Source: Mucilaginibacter sp. UBA4741
Lineage (GTDB): Bacteria; Bacteroidota; Bacteroidia; Sphingobacteriales; Sphingobacteriaceae
Assembly: GCA_002403905.1 (NCBI GenBank)
Contig: DHIR01000166.1
Location: 33,846-59,868 of the forward strand
DNA: 26,023 nt
Direction of reading: 5' to 3'
The notes under the pieces were generated by a model, which did no database searches, was not told where the DNA came from, and worked only from the letters and a program-made list of their open reading frames with translations. This document shows positions 16,856-25,132 of the stretch, piece after piece; within the stretch, counting starts at the first letter, position 1, and each line of letters starts with the position of its first letter. A program made the position numbers and the translations under genes.

Positions 16856-18510
16856 TTTGTAATTGGCAATTTTGGGCTTAATAATTCATGTCTTTCTTTA
16901 ATATTTAGAAAAAGCAGTAATTCAAAAAATATTAGTACCGATAACTGCTCAAACCAGTAATCAATAAAAAAAATACACATAACCAATGCAATTATGGGTA
17001 TGCCATAAGTAAGTGTTAAATAATGCTTTGCGAAAAAGCCCAGGTAACACATAAACAACGCTAGTAAACCAGCCAAACCATATTCGGCTAATAATTGATC
17101 GTATACAGAAAACGGGCTGTTGGTTAATGAATGTGCGCTGGCACCCTTGCTAAAAAAGTTTAAATAGATATCTAAATGATTGGTTAAAAAATCAGGATTG
17201 ATATAAATATATTTTTGCGGATATCCACCCGTAAACTTTAGCCCTGTTGCCCTAAATGCCAGTTTCGAAGAGAAATTACCAACACCATCGCCTGCTATAA
17301 TTTTGGCAGGATGTTGTTTTAAAAAGTTTATAGTTTGCAATAATCCTATAACTTTCCCGGGTACGGTGCCCCAATGTGAGTTACTTGAAATTGGAAGATT
17401 TTTCTCATTGGTCTGAACAAAATCAGCCAGTTGCTTTTGTTCCGGCGGTGTTGTTTTAAGCCATTGATATATTGGCGCATTAAGATTAGGCTTTGGCAAT
17501 TCTATTTTCCCGGTAGGGGTTATAAGTATAGTTGCCGGGAGTGGTTGATGCACTACTCTGGGCGCATGAGCCATTGCTAAACTGTCAAGATAAAGCGTAA
17601 CTATCTTCTCTTTCTTTTCTTCAGGATTTAAAGTGCTGTCCGGCCTTTGGGTAATTGGTATATGGTTGTCGGTAGGCCAGGGAGATATGATCTGCTTTTT
17701 GTAGAAAACAGATTTAATAGTGTTTACTACATAGTTGTTATTCTGCGGCGATATTTTGGCCATGAATACTGCCAAAAACATCAGGCAGATAACTATAACA
17801 CTTTTTTGATCCCTGGTGCTGTTAAAAATAAATAAAACAGAGAGGATAATTAGCGTAAATACATTAGTGAAGTTGCTGCCTGTAAGCAATAAAATTATCA
17901 TGCAAACCAGTACCATTGCCGCATTTTTTTTAGTCAGGAAGTAAATAACCCCAAAGGCATTTAGGACAGCGTTGGTTGTTGAGGTATCAAAAGTGATGCC
18001 TTTAACAAAATCGCCGGTGCTGATAAAATATTTTTGATATTGGCCCTGATAAGTGTATGGGTTGAGCGCATGAGTTTCTAATACGATGAATGCCAGGTTT
18101 AATAGTGAGGCCACCGCATTAATGATGAAGAAAAGCAAAATAGTGCGATAGATTACTTCCGTATCATTTTTTTCGACCGATAATTTAACCTGGTGTATGG
18201 CCAGTATACAGATCAACCAAAACCCAATCCCGGTTACAAATACAAGGTTATAGTTGGTGTTGAAATAATTGCCATTAATTACAAAACCCACCAGCGCCAG
18301 AATAATTATCAATGGATAAAACAGTGGTAGCCTTGAATTTTTTAATTTAAAACCAAACTTGAAATCAAACTGTAATAAATAAATTAGGACTATAGCAGGA
18401 ACTTTAACAGCCAGCTTTACATTTAAAAACAACAGCAAAAACAACAGCAGTTTCCAGTCTGCGTAGCCTTTTAGTTTTTTAAAATTTAAAGCTGATAGTA
18501 GTTGGGTCAT
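16852..18510 (-). CDS. Wzy-like polysaccharide polymerase, membrane protein
   Basis: This 552-aa protein has about ten hydrophobic segments and a single large extracytoplasmic region between about residues 252 and 470. The end of that region and the next helix (IAGDGVGNFSSKL, then SLTNSPFSVYDQLLAEYGLAGLLALF) follow the Wzy_C pattern G-x-G...N-S-x-x-x-x-x-Q-x-x-x-E-x-G. The loop is extended by a Pro/Lys-rich stretch (about 275-375). Polymerases of this kind join lipid-linked repeat units on the outer face of the inner membrane. In the operon it follows the flippase after 98 bp and overlaps the GT2 gene by 4 bp, the normal place for wzy. A direct assignment to wzy is inferred from topology and context, because these proteins share little sequence. 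Confidence 0.75.
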   Translation of the reverse strand: MTQLLSALNFKKLKGYADWKLLLFLLLFLNVKLAVKVPAIVLIYLLQFDFKFGFKLKNSRLPLFYPLIIILALVGFVINGNYFNTNYNLVFVTGIGFWLICILAIHQVKLSVEKNDTEVIYRTILLFFIINAVASLLNLAFIVLETHALNPYTYQGQYQKYFISTGDFVKGITFDTSTTNAVLNAFGVIYFLTKKNAAMVLVCMIILLLTGSNFTNVFTLIILSVLFIFNSTRDQKSVIVICLMFLAVFMAKISPQNNNYVVNTIKSVFYKKQIISPWPTDNHIPITQRPDSTLNPEEKKEKIVTLYLDSLAMAHAPRVVHQPLPATILITPTGKIELPKPNLNAPIYQWLKTTPPEQKQLADFVQTNEKNLPISSNSHWGTVPGKVIGLLQTINFLKQHPAKIIAGDGVGNFSSKLAFRATGLKFTGGYPQKYIYINPDFLTNHLDIYLNFFSKGASAHSLTNSPFSVYDQLLAEYGLAGLLALFMCYLGFFAKHYLTLTYGIPIIALVMCIFFIDYWFEQLSVLIFFELLLFLNIKERHELLSPKLPITK

Positions 18511-18608
18511 CCGTGTCTTTCGGGACCCGATAAAATTGCTAATCCCGATAGAGGGATTACGATTAAAAAATGAATTTGGTTGCTTGCTATCGACTATACT
18601 GAGGTATA
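18511..18608. repeat. Intergenic spacer with two small hairpin-forming palindromes
   Basis: This 98-bp spacer separates the flippase and polymerase genes of one operon, the longest gap inside that operon. It contains TCGGGACCCGA (18520-18530) and AATCCC-GATAGA-GGGATT (18541-18558). They look like remnants of the short GC-rich intergenic palindromes (REP/BIME-like) that are common in this kind of genome. In the mRNA the first would lie about 10 nt before the polymerase start and could cover its ribosome binding site. Confidence in any function is low. Confidence 0.35.
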
Positions 18609-20021
18609 TTAACCAATAATTGCTTTAAGTCTTTGCCTGTCTTTTAATTGCAATTGACCCGTAATAAATAATAAGGCTAAATAGCCCAATATTGCAACTG
18701 GTACCAATGGCCAACTATCTGCAAAAATGGCTTTGGCTGTAAGCCCACTAACCAACGCGCAAGCGGTACAAATAATTAACGGTTGCCCTATTTTTTTCAA
18801 TTCGGGCAAAGTGTTTTTACCTAAGTAAAATATAATTTGTGCAATACAGGCTAATAGAAATGCTATAGCACCCCCTTCGTTTTTATAAATAGGAATAAGT
18901 ATAATATCGCCCGCGATGTTTACCGCCAGTGTCACTATAAACGCGTTTAGGATCATTTTTAGCCGCCCTTGCGCAAAGAAGATGGTCCACAAAAAGTTTT
19001 CCATGTACAACAATGGTAAACAGAGCGATAGTATAAAAATGGTATTAATATTCACCGTCCCGTATTTGCCATGTGTTAACCAATCAATAGCAGGTGCCCA
19101 ATATATATTTAACAGCAATACCGTAAAAGCAGCCAGGATCATTTCCATCCTGATCAAAAACTTTAAGCCATTCGTATTAACCCCGTCTTGTTTAAACATT
19201 TTGGTAAAACGGGGGATAAGCAATGGTGCGATAGCTAATAAGGGTAGTGTAGCGATCTCAAATAACTTATAAGCAAAACTATACTCGGCCAGCTTTGCCG
19301 CTGATAGGATGAAGCCGATAAATATCCAATCAAAGCGAGCCAACGAGGAGGTAATCAACACTACACCAATTTGTGGCAGCGCTTCGCGCAACAGGTTAAT
19401 GTAGTTTGTTTTATCCCATTTTATAGCTATCGGTATTTTGGCCCACTTTTTAAATAAAGGCATCCCTAATACAAATTCTAAAGTATCACCAATAATAAAT
19501 ATCGCAACAATGACATATAGGTCAAGCTTATGAAGTATTAAAAAAGTTACTAAAAGAACACATCGTACAAAATTGGATATAATTGATAGCCAGGCCAATA
19601 GTTTAAACAATTCTAATCCGTTAGCCGCCTGTTTGTAAGGGGTAGACAAATAGGTCATTAGTTTGCCAATCCCTATCAGCAGCAATAAATTATATATCGA
19701 TGGCGGGTGCGGAAATACAAATAACCCCGCCACCAATATCCCGTAAAATACCAGGCCTGTAAATAGTGTATGAGTAATATATAGGGATAACGCCGATTGC
19801 TTATCACCCCCTGCGGCAATTTTTTTGATAATGAGTTGGTCAATCCCGCAGGAAAGAATATTAAATGCCGATAATAAAATTGCTAAGGCCAGGTTAATTT
19901 GCCCAAAGCTATCTTTACTTAGAGTGGTAGAGAGGATATAAAATATTACTAAGCCAAAAACCTGGTTGGCAACAAGCTGCAAGGCATTGGCTGATAGGTT
20001 TTTTAGATTATTGCTGCTCAC
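18609..20021 (-). CDS. Wzx-type polysaccharide flippase (MOP superfamily)
   Basis: This 470-aa protein is hydrophobic throughout, with about twelve to fourteen membrane helices. It has the N-terminal pattern of the oligosaccharide flippase family: LSANALQLVANQVFGLVIFYILSTTLSKDSFGQINLALAI, with a G-Q-I-N-x-A after helix 1. A basic cytoplasmic loop near KLMTYLSTPYKQAANGLELFK and the repeated half layout also fit. It moves undecaprenyl-linked repeat units from the inner to the outer leaflet of the inner membrane. It is the second gene of the minus operon, 15 bp after the WaaE-like GT2 gene, and comes before the polymerase. Length is normal for Wzx. Confidence 0.88.
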   Translation of the reverse strand: MSSNNLKNLSANALQLVANQVFGLVIFYILSTTLSKDSFGQINLALAILLSAFNILSCGIDQLIIKKIAAGGDKQSALSLYITHTLFTGLVFYGILVAGLFVFPHPPSIYNLLLLIGIGKLMTYLSTPYKQAANGLELFKLLAWLSIISNFVRCVLLVTFLILHKLDLYVIVAIFIIGDTLEFVLGMPLFKKWAKIPIAIKWDKTNYINLLREALPQIGVVLITSSLARFDWIFIGFILSAAKLAEYSFAYKLFEIATLPLLAIAPLLIPRFTKMFKQDGVNTNGLKFLIRMEMILAAFTVLLLNIYWAPAIDWLTHGKYGTVNINTIFILSLCLPLLYMENFLWTIFFAQGRLKMILNAFIVTLAVNIAGDIILIPIYKNEGGAIAFLLACIAQIIFYLGKNTLPELKKIGQPLIICTACALVSGLTAKAIFADSWPLVPVAILGYLALLFITGQLQLKDRQRLKAIIG

Positions 20022-20036
20022 TAGCTTGTTAAATAC

Positions 20037-20834
20037 TTAATATTCAACTGCTAAATTAGGTTTTATGTATTGCTTTTTCTTGAGATTGTTTTCTAGCCGA
20101 AGCAGGTAATGGTATTTAAGCCATTTGTTTTTGTAGGTAATGCGGGCAATCTGCAGGCCTTCTTTGCCATCTAAAAATCCGCTAAATAAAATATAGCTTT
20201 TTAGAAAGCCAAACATAGGTGATATATTAAGGTTAATGAGGTTAGTTTTTTTACCATTATTTAAATACATTTCGGCACTAAGGCGGGCATAATAAAGGGC
20301 TTTACTGTTACACTCATTACTGTCTTTTACAGAATAATGGTGCATGTAGCCATCTAATCGCTGCATCTTCGTATTATCCGGCAGTACTAAAGTCTCATGA
20401 ACGTTTGATTGCGACCACTTAACCTCCGTACGGTTAAATAAACGGATATGATGATCTCTTCCCCAACTGCCATAACGTATTAATTTTTTACCGAAGTAGG
20501 ATTTGAACCGGATATCATATACCATAGTTGGGTCATCCAACCTTAAACTGTGCAAAGACATCACCAATTCCAGGTCGGCTATTTCATCGGCGTCAATGCT
20601 TAATATCCAGTCGTATTTAGCTAACTCAATGCCTTTGTTTTTATTAGTGCCGTATCCATCCCAGTTTTTTTGATAGGCTCGGCAGCCCTCGGTTAAGGCA
20701 ATATTTAGCGTTTCGTCTGTGCTGTAATTGTCAATTATCACTATATCATCCGTGATCATTTTAGCAGCGGCAATGCAGTCGGCTATAATGTCAGCTTCAT
20801 TTTTGGTAATAATAACAACCGAAACAGGTATCAT
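20037..20834 (-). CDS. GT2-family glycosyltransferase, WaaE/KdtX-like
   Basis: The protein is 265 aa from the ATG at 20834. It begins MIPVSVVIITKNEADIIADC, exactly where the GT2 fold starts, and continues with DDIVIIDNYSTDET, GTNKNKGIELAKYDWILSIDADEIAD (D81-x-D83 metal site), and SWGRDHHIRLFNRTEVKW. These are the features of the WaaE/KdtX group, which add glucose or related hexoses to LPS core or glycolipid acceptors. The frame stays open to an upstream ATG at 20921, which would add 29 unconserved, partly hydrophobic residues and would begin inside an inverted repeat; I judge that less likely. It heads the seven-gene minus operon. Its promoter must be in the region before the cold-shock gene at 21025. 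Confidence 0.88.
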   Translation of the reverse strand: MIPVSVVIITKNEADIIADCIAAAKMITDDIVIIDNYSTDETLNIALTEGCRAYQKNWDGYGTNKNKGIELAKYDWILSIDADEIADLELVMSLHSLRLDDPTMVYDIRFKSYFGKKLIRYGSWGRDHHIRLFNRTEVKWSQSNVHETLVLPDNTKMQRLDGYMHHYSVKDSNECNSKALYYARLSAEMYLNNGKKTNLINLNISPMFGFLKSYILFSGFLDGKEGLQIARITYKNKWLKYHYLLRLENNLKKKQYIKPNLAVEY

Positions 20835-21024
20835 GAAATTGCTAATTATGTTTTTAACAGGATTGATTATTATTAACACGAGCGCTGCTTGAAAAAGGTT
20901 GCCTATAGGGTTAAAAATCACAATAAAAAAATTGTGACAGGCGGTTGAATTTTTAGTGATTGATTGGTTTTATGCAAAGTCATCAATAATAAGCCGTATC
21001 TTGCACGCTTAATCAAAATAAATC
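20835..21024. promoter_or_regulatory. Divergent promoter region with 7-bp inverted repeat
   Basis: This 190-bp region must hold the promoters of the leftward polysaccharide operon and of the cold-shock gene at 21025. It contains TCACAAT-AAAAAA-ATTGTGA (20918-20937), a perfect 7-bp inverted repeat with a six-A spacer. The half-site order is opposite to a CRP site. It may be an operator or a hairpin in either transcript. The cold-shock mRNA would have a leader of uncertain length, and I could not assign -33/-7 boxes with confidence. Confidence 0.35.
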
Positions 21025-21216
21025 ATGGCAACAGGAACAGTAAAATTTTTTAATGAATCAAAAGGCTTCGGCTTTATTACCCCAGATCAAGGTGGAAAAG
21101 AAGTATTTGCACACGTAACGGGTTTAATCGATGAGATCCGCGAGGGTGATTCGGTAACTTACGAAGTAGAAGATGGCAAAAAGGGTCCGAGCGCGGTTAA
21201 TGTTAAAATAGCGTAA
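21025..21216 (+). CDS. Cold-shock protein, CspA family
   Basis: This 63-aa single-domain OB-fold protein begins MATGTVKFFNESKGFGFITPD. RNP1 is KGFGFI (14-19) and RNP2 is VFAHV (about 27-31), the two nucleic-acid-binding patches. It has the usual length and the usual acidic C-terminal half (DGKKGPSAVNVKIA). The family binds single-stranded RNA and DNA and melts RNA secondary structure, acting as an RNA chaperone in the cytoplasm. It is followed after 6 bp by a second cold-shock-domain gene, so the two are probably co-transcribed and end at the terminator at 21744. It is divergent from the polysaccharide operon and likely independent of it in function. Confidence 0.96.
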   Translation: MATGTVKFFNESKGFGFITPDQGGKEVFAHVTGLIDEIREGDSVTYEVEDGKKGPSAVNVKIA

Positions 21217-21222
21217 TCAGTC

Positions 21223-21675
21223 TTGGCAAAATCAACAGCAACCTTCAGTAAAAAAGAAAAAGAAAAGAAACGGCTTAAAAAGTCGCAGGACAAAAGAGAA
21301 AAAGCCGAAGATCGCAAGGCTAATTTTGTTAAGGGAAAGACTCTGGAAGATATGATGGCCTATATTGATGAATATGGAAACATCACCTCTACACCGCCTG
21401 ACCCTACCAAAAAGTTGAAGATCAAGTCGGAAGATGTTCAAATCGCTATCCCCAAACAGGCGGACATTGTGCATGAGATCGTCAGGAACGGTATTGTTGG
21501 CTTTTTTAATGAAGCCAAAGGCTACGGCTTTATCAAGGATATGCAAACTCAGGAAAGCATATTTGTTCACGTCAATAGCTTGACCGAGCCCATCAAAGAA
21601 AACAATAAAGTGACCTTTGAGATAGAGCCGGGAGCGAAAGGACCTACCGCGGTAAAAGTCAAACTTTCTAAATAG
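21223..21675 (+). CDS. Cold-shock-domain protein with Lys-rich N-terminal tail
   Basis: This 150-aa protein starts at a TTG codon (21223), 6 bp after the cspA-like gene. No upstream ATG fits, and MAKS followed by a Lys-rich tail is the expected N-terminus for the Bacteroidota group of such proteins. Residues 1-45 are highly basic (KKEKEKKRLKKSQDKREK), followed by a linker with an EDMMAYIDEYGNITSTPPDP segment. A cold-shock domain fills about 84-150, with RNP1 KGYGFI and RNP2 IFVHV. The basic tail may give extra, less specific RNA binding, for example to ribosomal or long RNAs. The arrangement of tail, linker and CSD is seen in this phylum but the function is not established. The rare TTG start and coupling to the upstream gene may lower its level relative to the CspA protein. 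Confidence 0.9.
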   Translation: MAKSTATFSKKEKEKKRLKKSQDKREKAEDRKANFVKGKTLEDMMAYIDEYGNITSTPPDPTKKLKIKSEDVQIAIPKQADIVHEIVRNGIVGFFNEAKGYGFIKDMQTQESIFVHVNSLTEPIKENNKVTFEIEPGAKGPTAVKVKLSK

Positions 21676-21743
21676 AAAGATCCTTGGCCTTTGTTGGTGA
21701 TAGCATCAATAAGGGCGAAGGCAGCCTAATGTAATAAAAAAAT

Positions 21744-21778
21744 AAAGCCCGTTCGCGTATAGTGAATAGGCTTTTTTT
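21744..21778 (+). terminator. Rho-independent-type terminator after the cold-shock genes
   Basis: AAAGCC (21744-21749) pairs with GGCTTT (21769-21774), with an inner TTC/GAA pair that extends the stem across a CG/TA mismatch. A run of T follows (21772-21778). It lies 69 bp after the stop of the second cold-shock gene on the same strand. Confidence 0.65.
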
Positions 21779-22296
21779 ATGGCCTTGCTTTAATTTTTAC
21801 GTCCGTGTAGTAACAACACCAATAAGGGCCAAAAATTGGCGGAATAATTTAAAAAATCCGGGCGATTTTTTATTATTATATTATTGATTTATAGTTTTTT
21901 ATATAAAACCATCAATCCCCACCGTTTATACACTTGTAACCAACATTGGTGTAGGTTTTGCCGTGTTTTGTGCACTATTTGACAACAAATACCAACACTT
22001 TTTGCCGACTTTTATACATACTCATTGTCGCGATAGCGGCAACACCCTCACCGGTTAAAAAACTTAACTTAAAATGTGGTGACAAACTTATGCCACCATT
22101 TTATCAGGCGATGTTTCCGTACTTTGTAATACCGGACGAAGTGATAGGAAATAAGCAGGGCGTTTCCGCCTAAAGCCGGGCAGTGTTATGCGCTCGCGTT
22201 TATTTCTGCTCACCCTTGTGATGATAAAACAAACAAGGGCGGGGAATATAATATCTGATAAAAAACAATTTGTACATTTAGATCACAATAAACCAA
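21779..22296. other. Gene-free stretch before the secreted GH43-like gene
   Basis: About 520 bp between the terminator and the GH43-like gene. It opens AT-rich (about 21845-21912, many T and A runs) and holds the palindrome ACCAA-CA-TTGGT at 21939-21950. I see no convincing gene: two short plus-strand frames (21958-22173 and 22188-22391) lack recognisable proteins, and the second runs into the GH43-like signal peptide in another frame. The promoter of the next gene must lie here, but its boxes are not clear. Confidence 0.5.
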
Positions 22297-25125
22297 ATGA
22301 AAGATCTAAAAATCGCTTTACTCACCTTTCTTTTCCTGTTTTTAGGTTTGTCAAATTACGCATTATATGCGCAGAGCAATCCGGTTGTTGAAGGGGTTGC
22401 TGATGCCGGGGTAATAAACTTTAATGGTAAATATTACCTGGCTGGTGTTGCTACAATGGGCGGGTTTTATGTTTCAGACGATCTTATAAAATGGATCGGG
22501 CCGGTGCATGTTTTTTCAATGAATAACGAATGGACAAAAGGAAAACCTTTTGGCGACAACCAAATCCATGCTGCGGATATTAAATATTGGAACGGGAAGT
22601 TCCATTTTTACTGGTCTGTTAACTTTTGGGGTATAAAAAACATGACCGTGCATATAGGGCATGCCGTTGCTGACAATATCCTTGGCCCATATGTTGAACC
22701 GAATAAAAAAACCTGGTTTGATAACCGTATAGATGCCAATTTATTTATCAATACAGATAGTACATTTTATTTCTATTCGGTAAAGTTTACCGATGGCAAT
22801 ACCATTTGGGGACAGCCAATGGCCAACCCATGGACGCTTAAAGGCGACCCGAAATACATCTTTAATTCATTACCCGAAACCTGGGAACGGTACGATAACA
22901 ATGTGACGGAGGGTCCCTGGGTGATGAAATACCGCTCAAAATACTACATGATGTACAATGCAAATCATAGTGCCAATTTGTATGGTAATTATGCTTTGGG
23001 AGTGGCAGAAGCTGACGATCCGCTTGGTTTTAACAGCGGCAATAAATATCTGCAACCGGTTGTACAACAAAATTTAACCGATAACCCGGATGAAATGAGG
23101 TATTTCTTCACCTCATCGCTCGAAGCTTTTAGTAACTGGAAATATGTCTTTGATAAACCCGCGGATGATTGGATGAAACCCGACTTTACAGATTCGGGTT
23201 GGAAAAGTGGCGAAAAGGGATTTGCAAACCAGGAGGTAAAGGGCAGTACCCTAATCAGAAGACAAACCGGATGGAACAGTGATGATATTTGGGTAAGAAA
23301 GCGTTTTACGATGACCCCTGCACCATCAGATAACCTGCAACTACTGGTTAACCATGCCGGACCGACCGAAGTATATATTGACGGGCAGATGGTATACAGT
23401 GGTACCGGGACCAACTATTCAACAATTGACCTTAAAAGCGATATCATACAAAAATTAAAAGCCGGCAATAACGTAATTGCAGTACATAGTAAAAGGGGAA
23501 GAAGATCTGCCAATGTGGATGTTGAATTAATAGACCCTTTGACAAAACCGGGCGATGACATTTTGTTAAACCCCGGACAGCCTAATATTGTTAAGGGGCC
23601 TAACGGCATTGAATGGTGGCTGGTATATTTTGGAATTAAAAATGGAGGACGACGGGGTCAGTTTGTAAACCGTGTTGTTTTTAACGACCATGAATTAACC
23701 GTAGACGGGCCAACCGGCAGCAAAACACCGGGCTATCACCCAAACCCGTCATTACCCATATTTGGCGATGGTTTTGAATCCGGAGATAAAACAGACATTA
23801 AAACCAAATGGGATGTTAAGACGGGCAAATGGCAGATACAGAATAATGAACTAAAGCAAGTCGATGCAGCAAACAAAACCCTCGCCTTAATTAAAAGCCA
23901 CAAATCAGGCAACTATCTATTTAAGATTGGTGTAAAGAACGACTCTCACAAAAAAGGAAATGTGGGTATTATAGCTTATTACGCAAGCACTGCAAATTTT
24001 TTGGAGGTAGGATTTAATCAAAAAGAGGGAACGTGGTATTCGAGGTTAGTGAAGGATGGCAAAGAATTGGTTAAAAAAAATAAACTATCAACTGAGTTCA
24101 ATTTTAATGTTTATCATAGCCTGTCAGTATATAAAAATGATAAACGGTTTGATATACTGATTGATGACAACCCCGCACCGGGTAACAATAAAATAACTTC
24201 TACTTTCTCTACGCAGGGAATCCCCGGAATATTTATCGAAAACAGCAGCGCTTCGTTTGACGGTGCGATATATACGCCCGGATGGGATGAATATAATTCG
24301 ACTATCGTCGGGTGGAACAATTCGGCAAATGGTGAAAAGGCCTCCGGACGGTGGACAGTTTCGAAAAATGGCATCTCTCTATCCGAAGATAAAGGAAGTT
24401 TTTCGGCTTTTAAAGGCGACTTGCTAAACCAGTATGAGTTTGACACCCAGATTTACAGGAACTTAAATGGGAATGGCAAATCTGATAAGGGAACGGCAGG
24501 CATCTATCCGGTTTATATTGATAAAGACAATTATCTGCAAATAGGATTGAATTTCAAAAGCGGTAACCTGGACATCTCGGGGAAATTAAAGGGTGTGGCT
24601 ACCGGGAACATAACTTTGCCGTTAAAACGGAAGGTGTGTAAATATCCCGATCCTAAATATGGCGATGGATTAATGAAGTTTTACCCGTTAAAGAAAAACA
24701 CAGAGCTATCATCTTTGGAGATTGTAAAATCAGTTTATAACAAAGGGGAGTTTCAAATTAATCAGTTTGATTCTTTAAAAATATTTTACCGTAGCAATGG
24801 AGAATGGCATCCTTTGGATTTTAAGGTAGTATCGCGTGATAATCAGGCGGTGAATAAAATTGAATTTAGTAAAATAACCGCAGATGCGCTTAGGCTGGTT
24901 AGTTCGGCGGCTGATAATTCAGTCCATGTTTATAAACTTTATGTTACCGAGGAAAAAACATCCGACTATAATTTGAGGACCGTTAAATTAGATGACAAAG
25001 TCATTCTGTTTCTTGATGGTAAACAAATTACTGAGATCAAAGGATCGTGGCCTGTATCACAGGTTGGCCTGTTTAGTAAAGATATGCCCGTTACGTATAA
25101 TGGGATAACTTTATTTGAAAGGTAA
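22297..25125 (+). CDS. Secreted GH43-like glycosidase with nested accessory domains
   Basis: This 942-aa protein has a signal peptide (residues 1 to about 25, ALYA/QS cleavage site). A GH43-type five-bladed propeller follows. Candidate catalytic residues are D36 (VADAGV), D146 (RIDANLF) and E205 (TEGPW), spaced as in the Asp-Asp-Glu triad. The propeller appears interrupted at about 262-420 by a galactose-binding-like jelly roll (DSGWKSGEKGF, IWVRKRF, AGNNVIAVHSKRG) and resumes with NPGQPNIVKGPNGIEWWLVYFG (425-446) and its last strand to about 485. Two LamG-like beta-sandwich domains follow (about 490-660 and 665-942), the second itself interrupted by a discoidin-like segment (about 775-885). 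GH43 enzymes act on arabinan, xylan, fucosylated or other plant and microbial glycans; the substrate here is unknown. No SusC/SusD genes are next to it. The start ATG at 22297 matches the signal peptide. Confidence 0.82.
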   Translation: MKDLKIALLTFLFLFLGLSNYALYAQSNPVVEGVADAGVINFNGKYYLAGVATMGGFYVSDDLIKWIGPVHVFSMNNEWTKGKPFGDNQIHAADIKYWNGKFHFYWSVNFWGIKNMTVHIGHAVADNILGPYVEPNKKTWFDNRIDANLFINTDSTFYFYSVKFTDGNTIWGQPMANPWTLKGDPKYIFNSLPETWERYDNNVTEGPWVMKYRSKYYMMYNANHSANLYGNYALGVAEADDPLGFNSGNKYLQPVVQQNLTDNPDEMRYFFTSSLEAFSNWKYVFDKPADDWMKPDFTDSGWKSGEKGFANQEVKGSTLIRRQTGWNSDDIWVRKRFTMTPAPSDNLQLLVNHAGPTEVYIDGQMVYSGTGTNYSTIDLKSDIIQKLKAGNNVIAVHSKRGRRSANVDVELIDPLTKPGDDILLNPGQPNIVKGPNGIEWWLVYFGIKNGGRRGQFVNRVVFNDHELTVDGPTGSKTPGYHPNPSLPIFGDGFESGDKTDIKTKWDVKTGKWQIQNNELKQVDAANKTLALIKSHKSGNYLFKIGVKNDSHKKGNVGIIAYYASTANFLEVGFNQKEGTWYSRLVKDGKELVKKNKLSTEFNFNVYHSLSVYKNDKRFDILIDDNPAPGNNKITSTFSTQGIPGIFIENSSASFDGAIYTPGWDEYNSTIVGWNNSANGEKASGRWTVSKNGISLSEDKGSFSAFKGDLLNQYEFDTQIYRNLNGNGKSDKGTAGIYPVYIDKDNYLQIGLNFKSGNLDISGKLKGVATGNITLPLKRKVCKYPDPKYGDGLMKFYPLKKNTELSSLEIVKSVYNKGEFQINQFDSLKIFYRSNGEWHPLDFKVVSRDNQAVNKIEFSKITADALRLVSSAADNSVHVYKLYVTEEKTSDYNLRTVKLDDKVILFLDGKQITEIKGSWPVSQVGLFSKDMPVTYNGITLFER

Positions 25126-25132
25126 AATAATC

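Noticed and set aside
20834..20921. Longer N-terminus for the WaaE-like GT2 protein (start at 20921)
   Set aside because: The extra 29 residues have no GT2 counterpart and the start codon would lie within the inverted repeat at 20918-20937. The conserved fold starts at the ATG at 20834.
20918..20937. CRP/FNR-type operator
   Set aside because: CRP sites read TGTGA-N6-TCACA; here the half-sites are in the opposite order (TCACA first), so the known consensus does not apply.
21958..22173. Possible 71-aa protein in the gene-free stretch
   Set aside because: Cys/Thr/Pro-rich, no recognisable domain, no operon context, and it looks like random coding in AT-rich intergenic DNA.
22188..22391. Possible 67-aa protein before the GH43-like gene
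   Set aside because: It overlaps the GH43-like start and signal peptide in another frame; the GH43-like frame has clear protein character.
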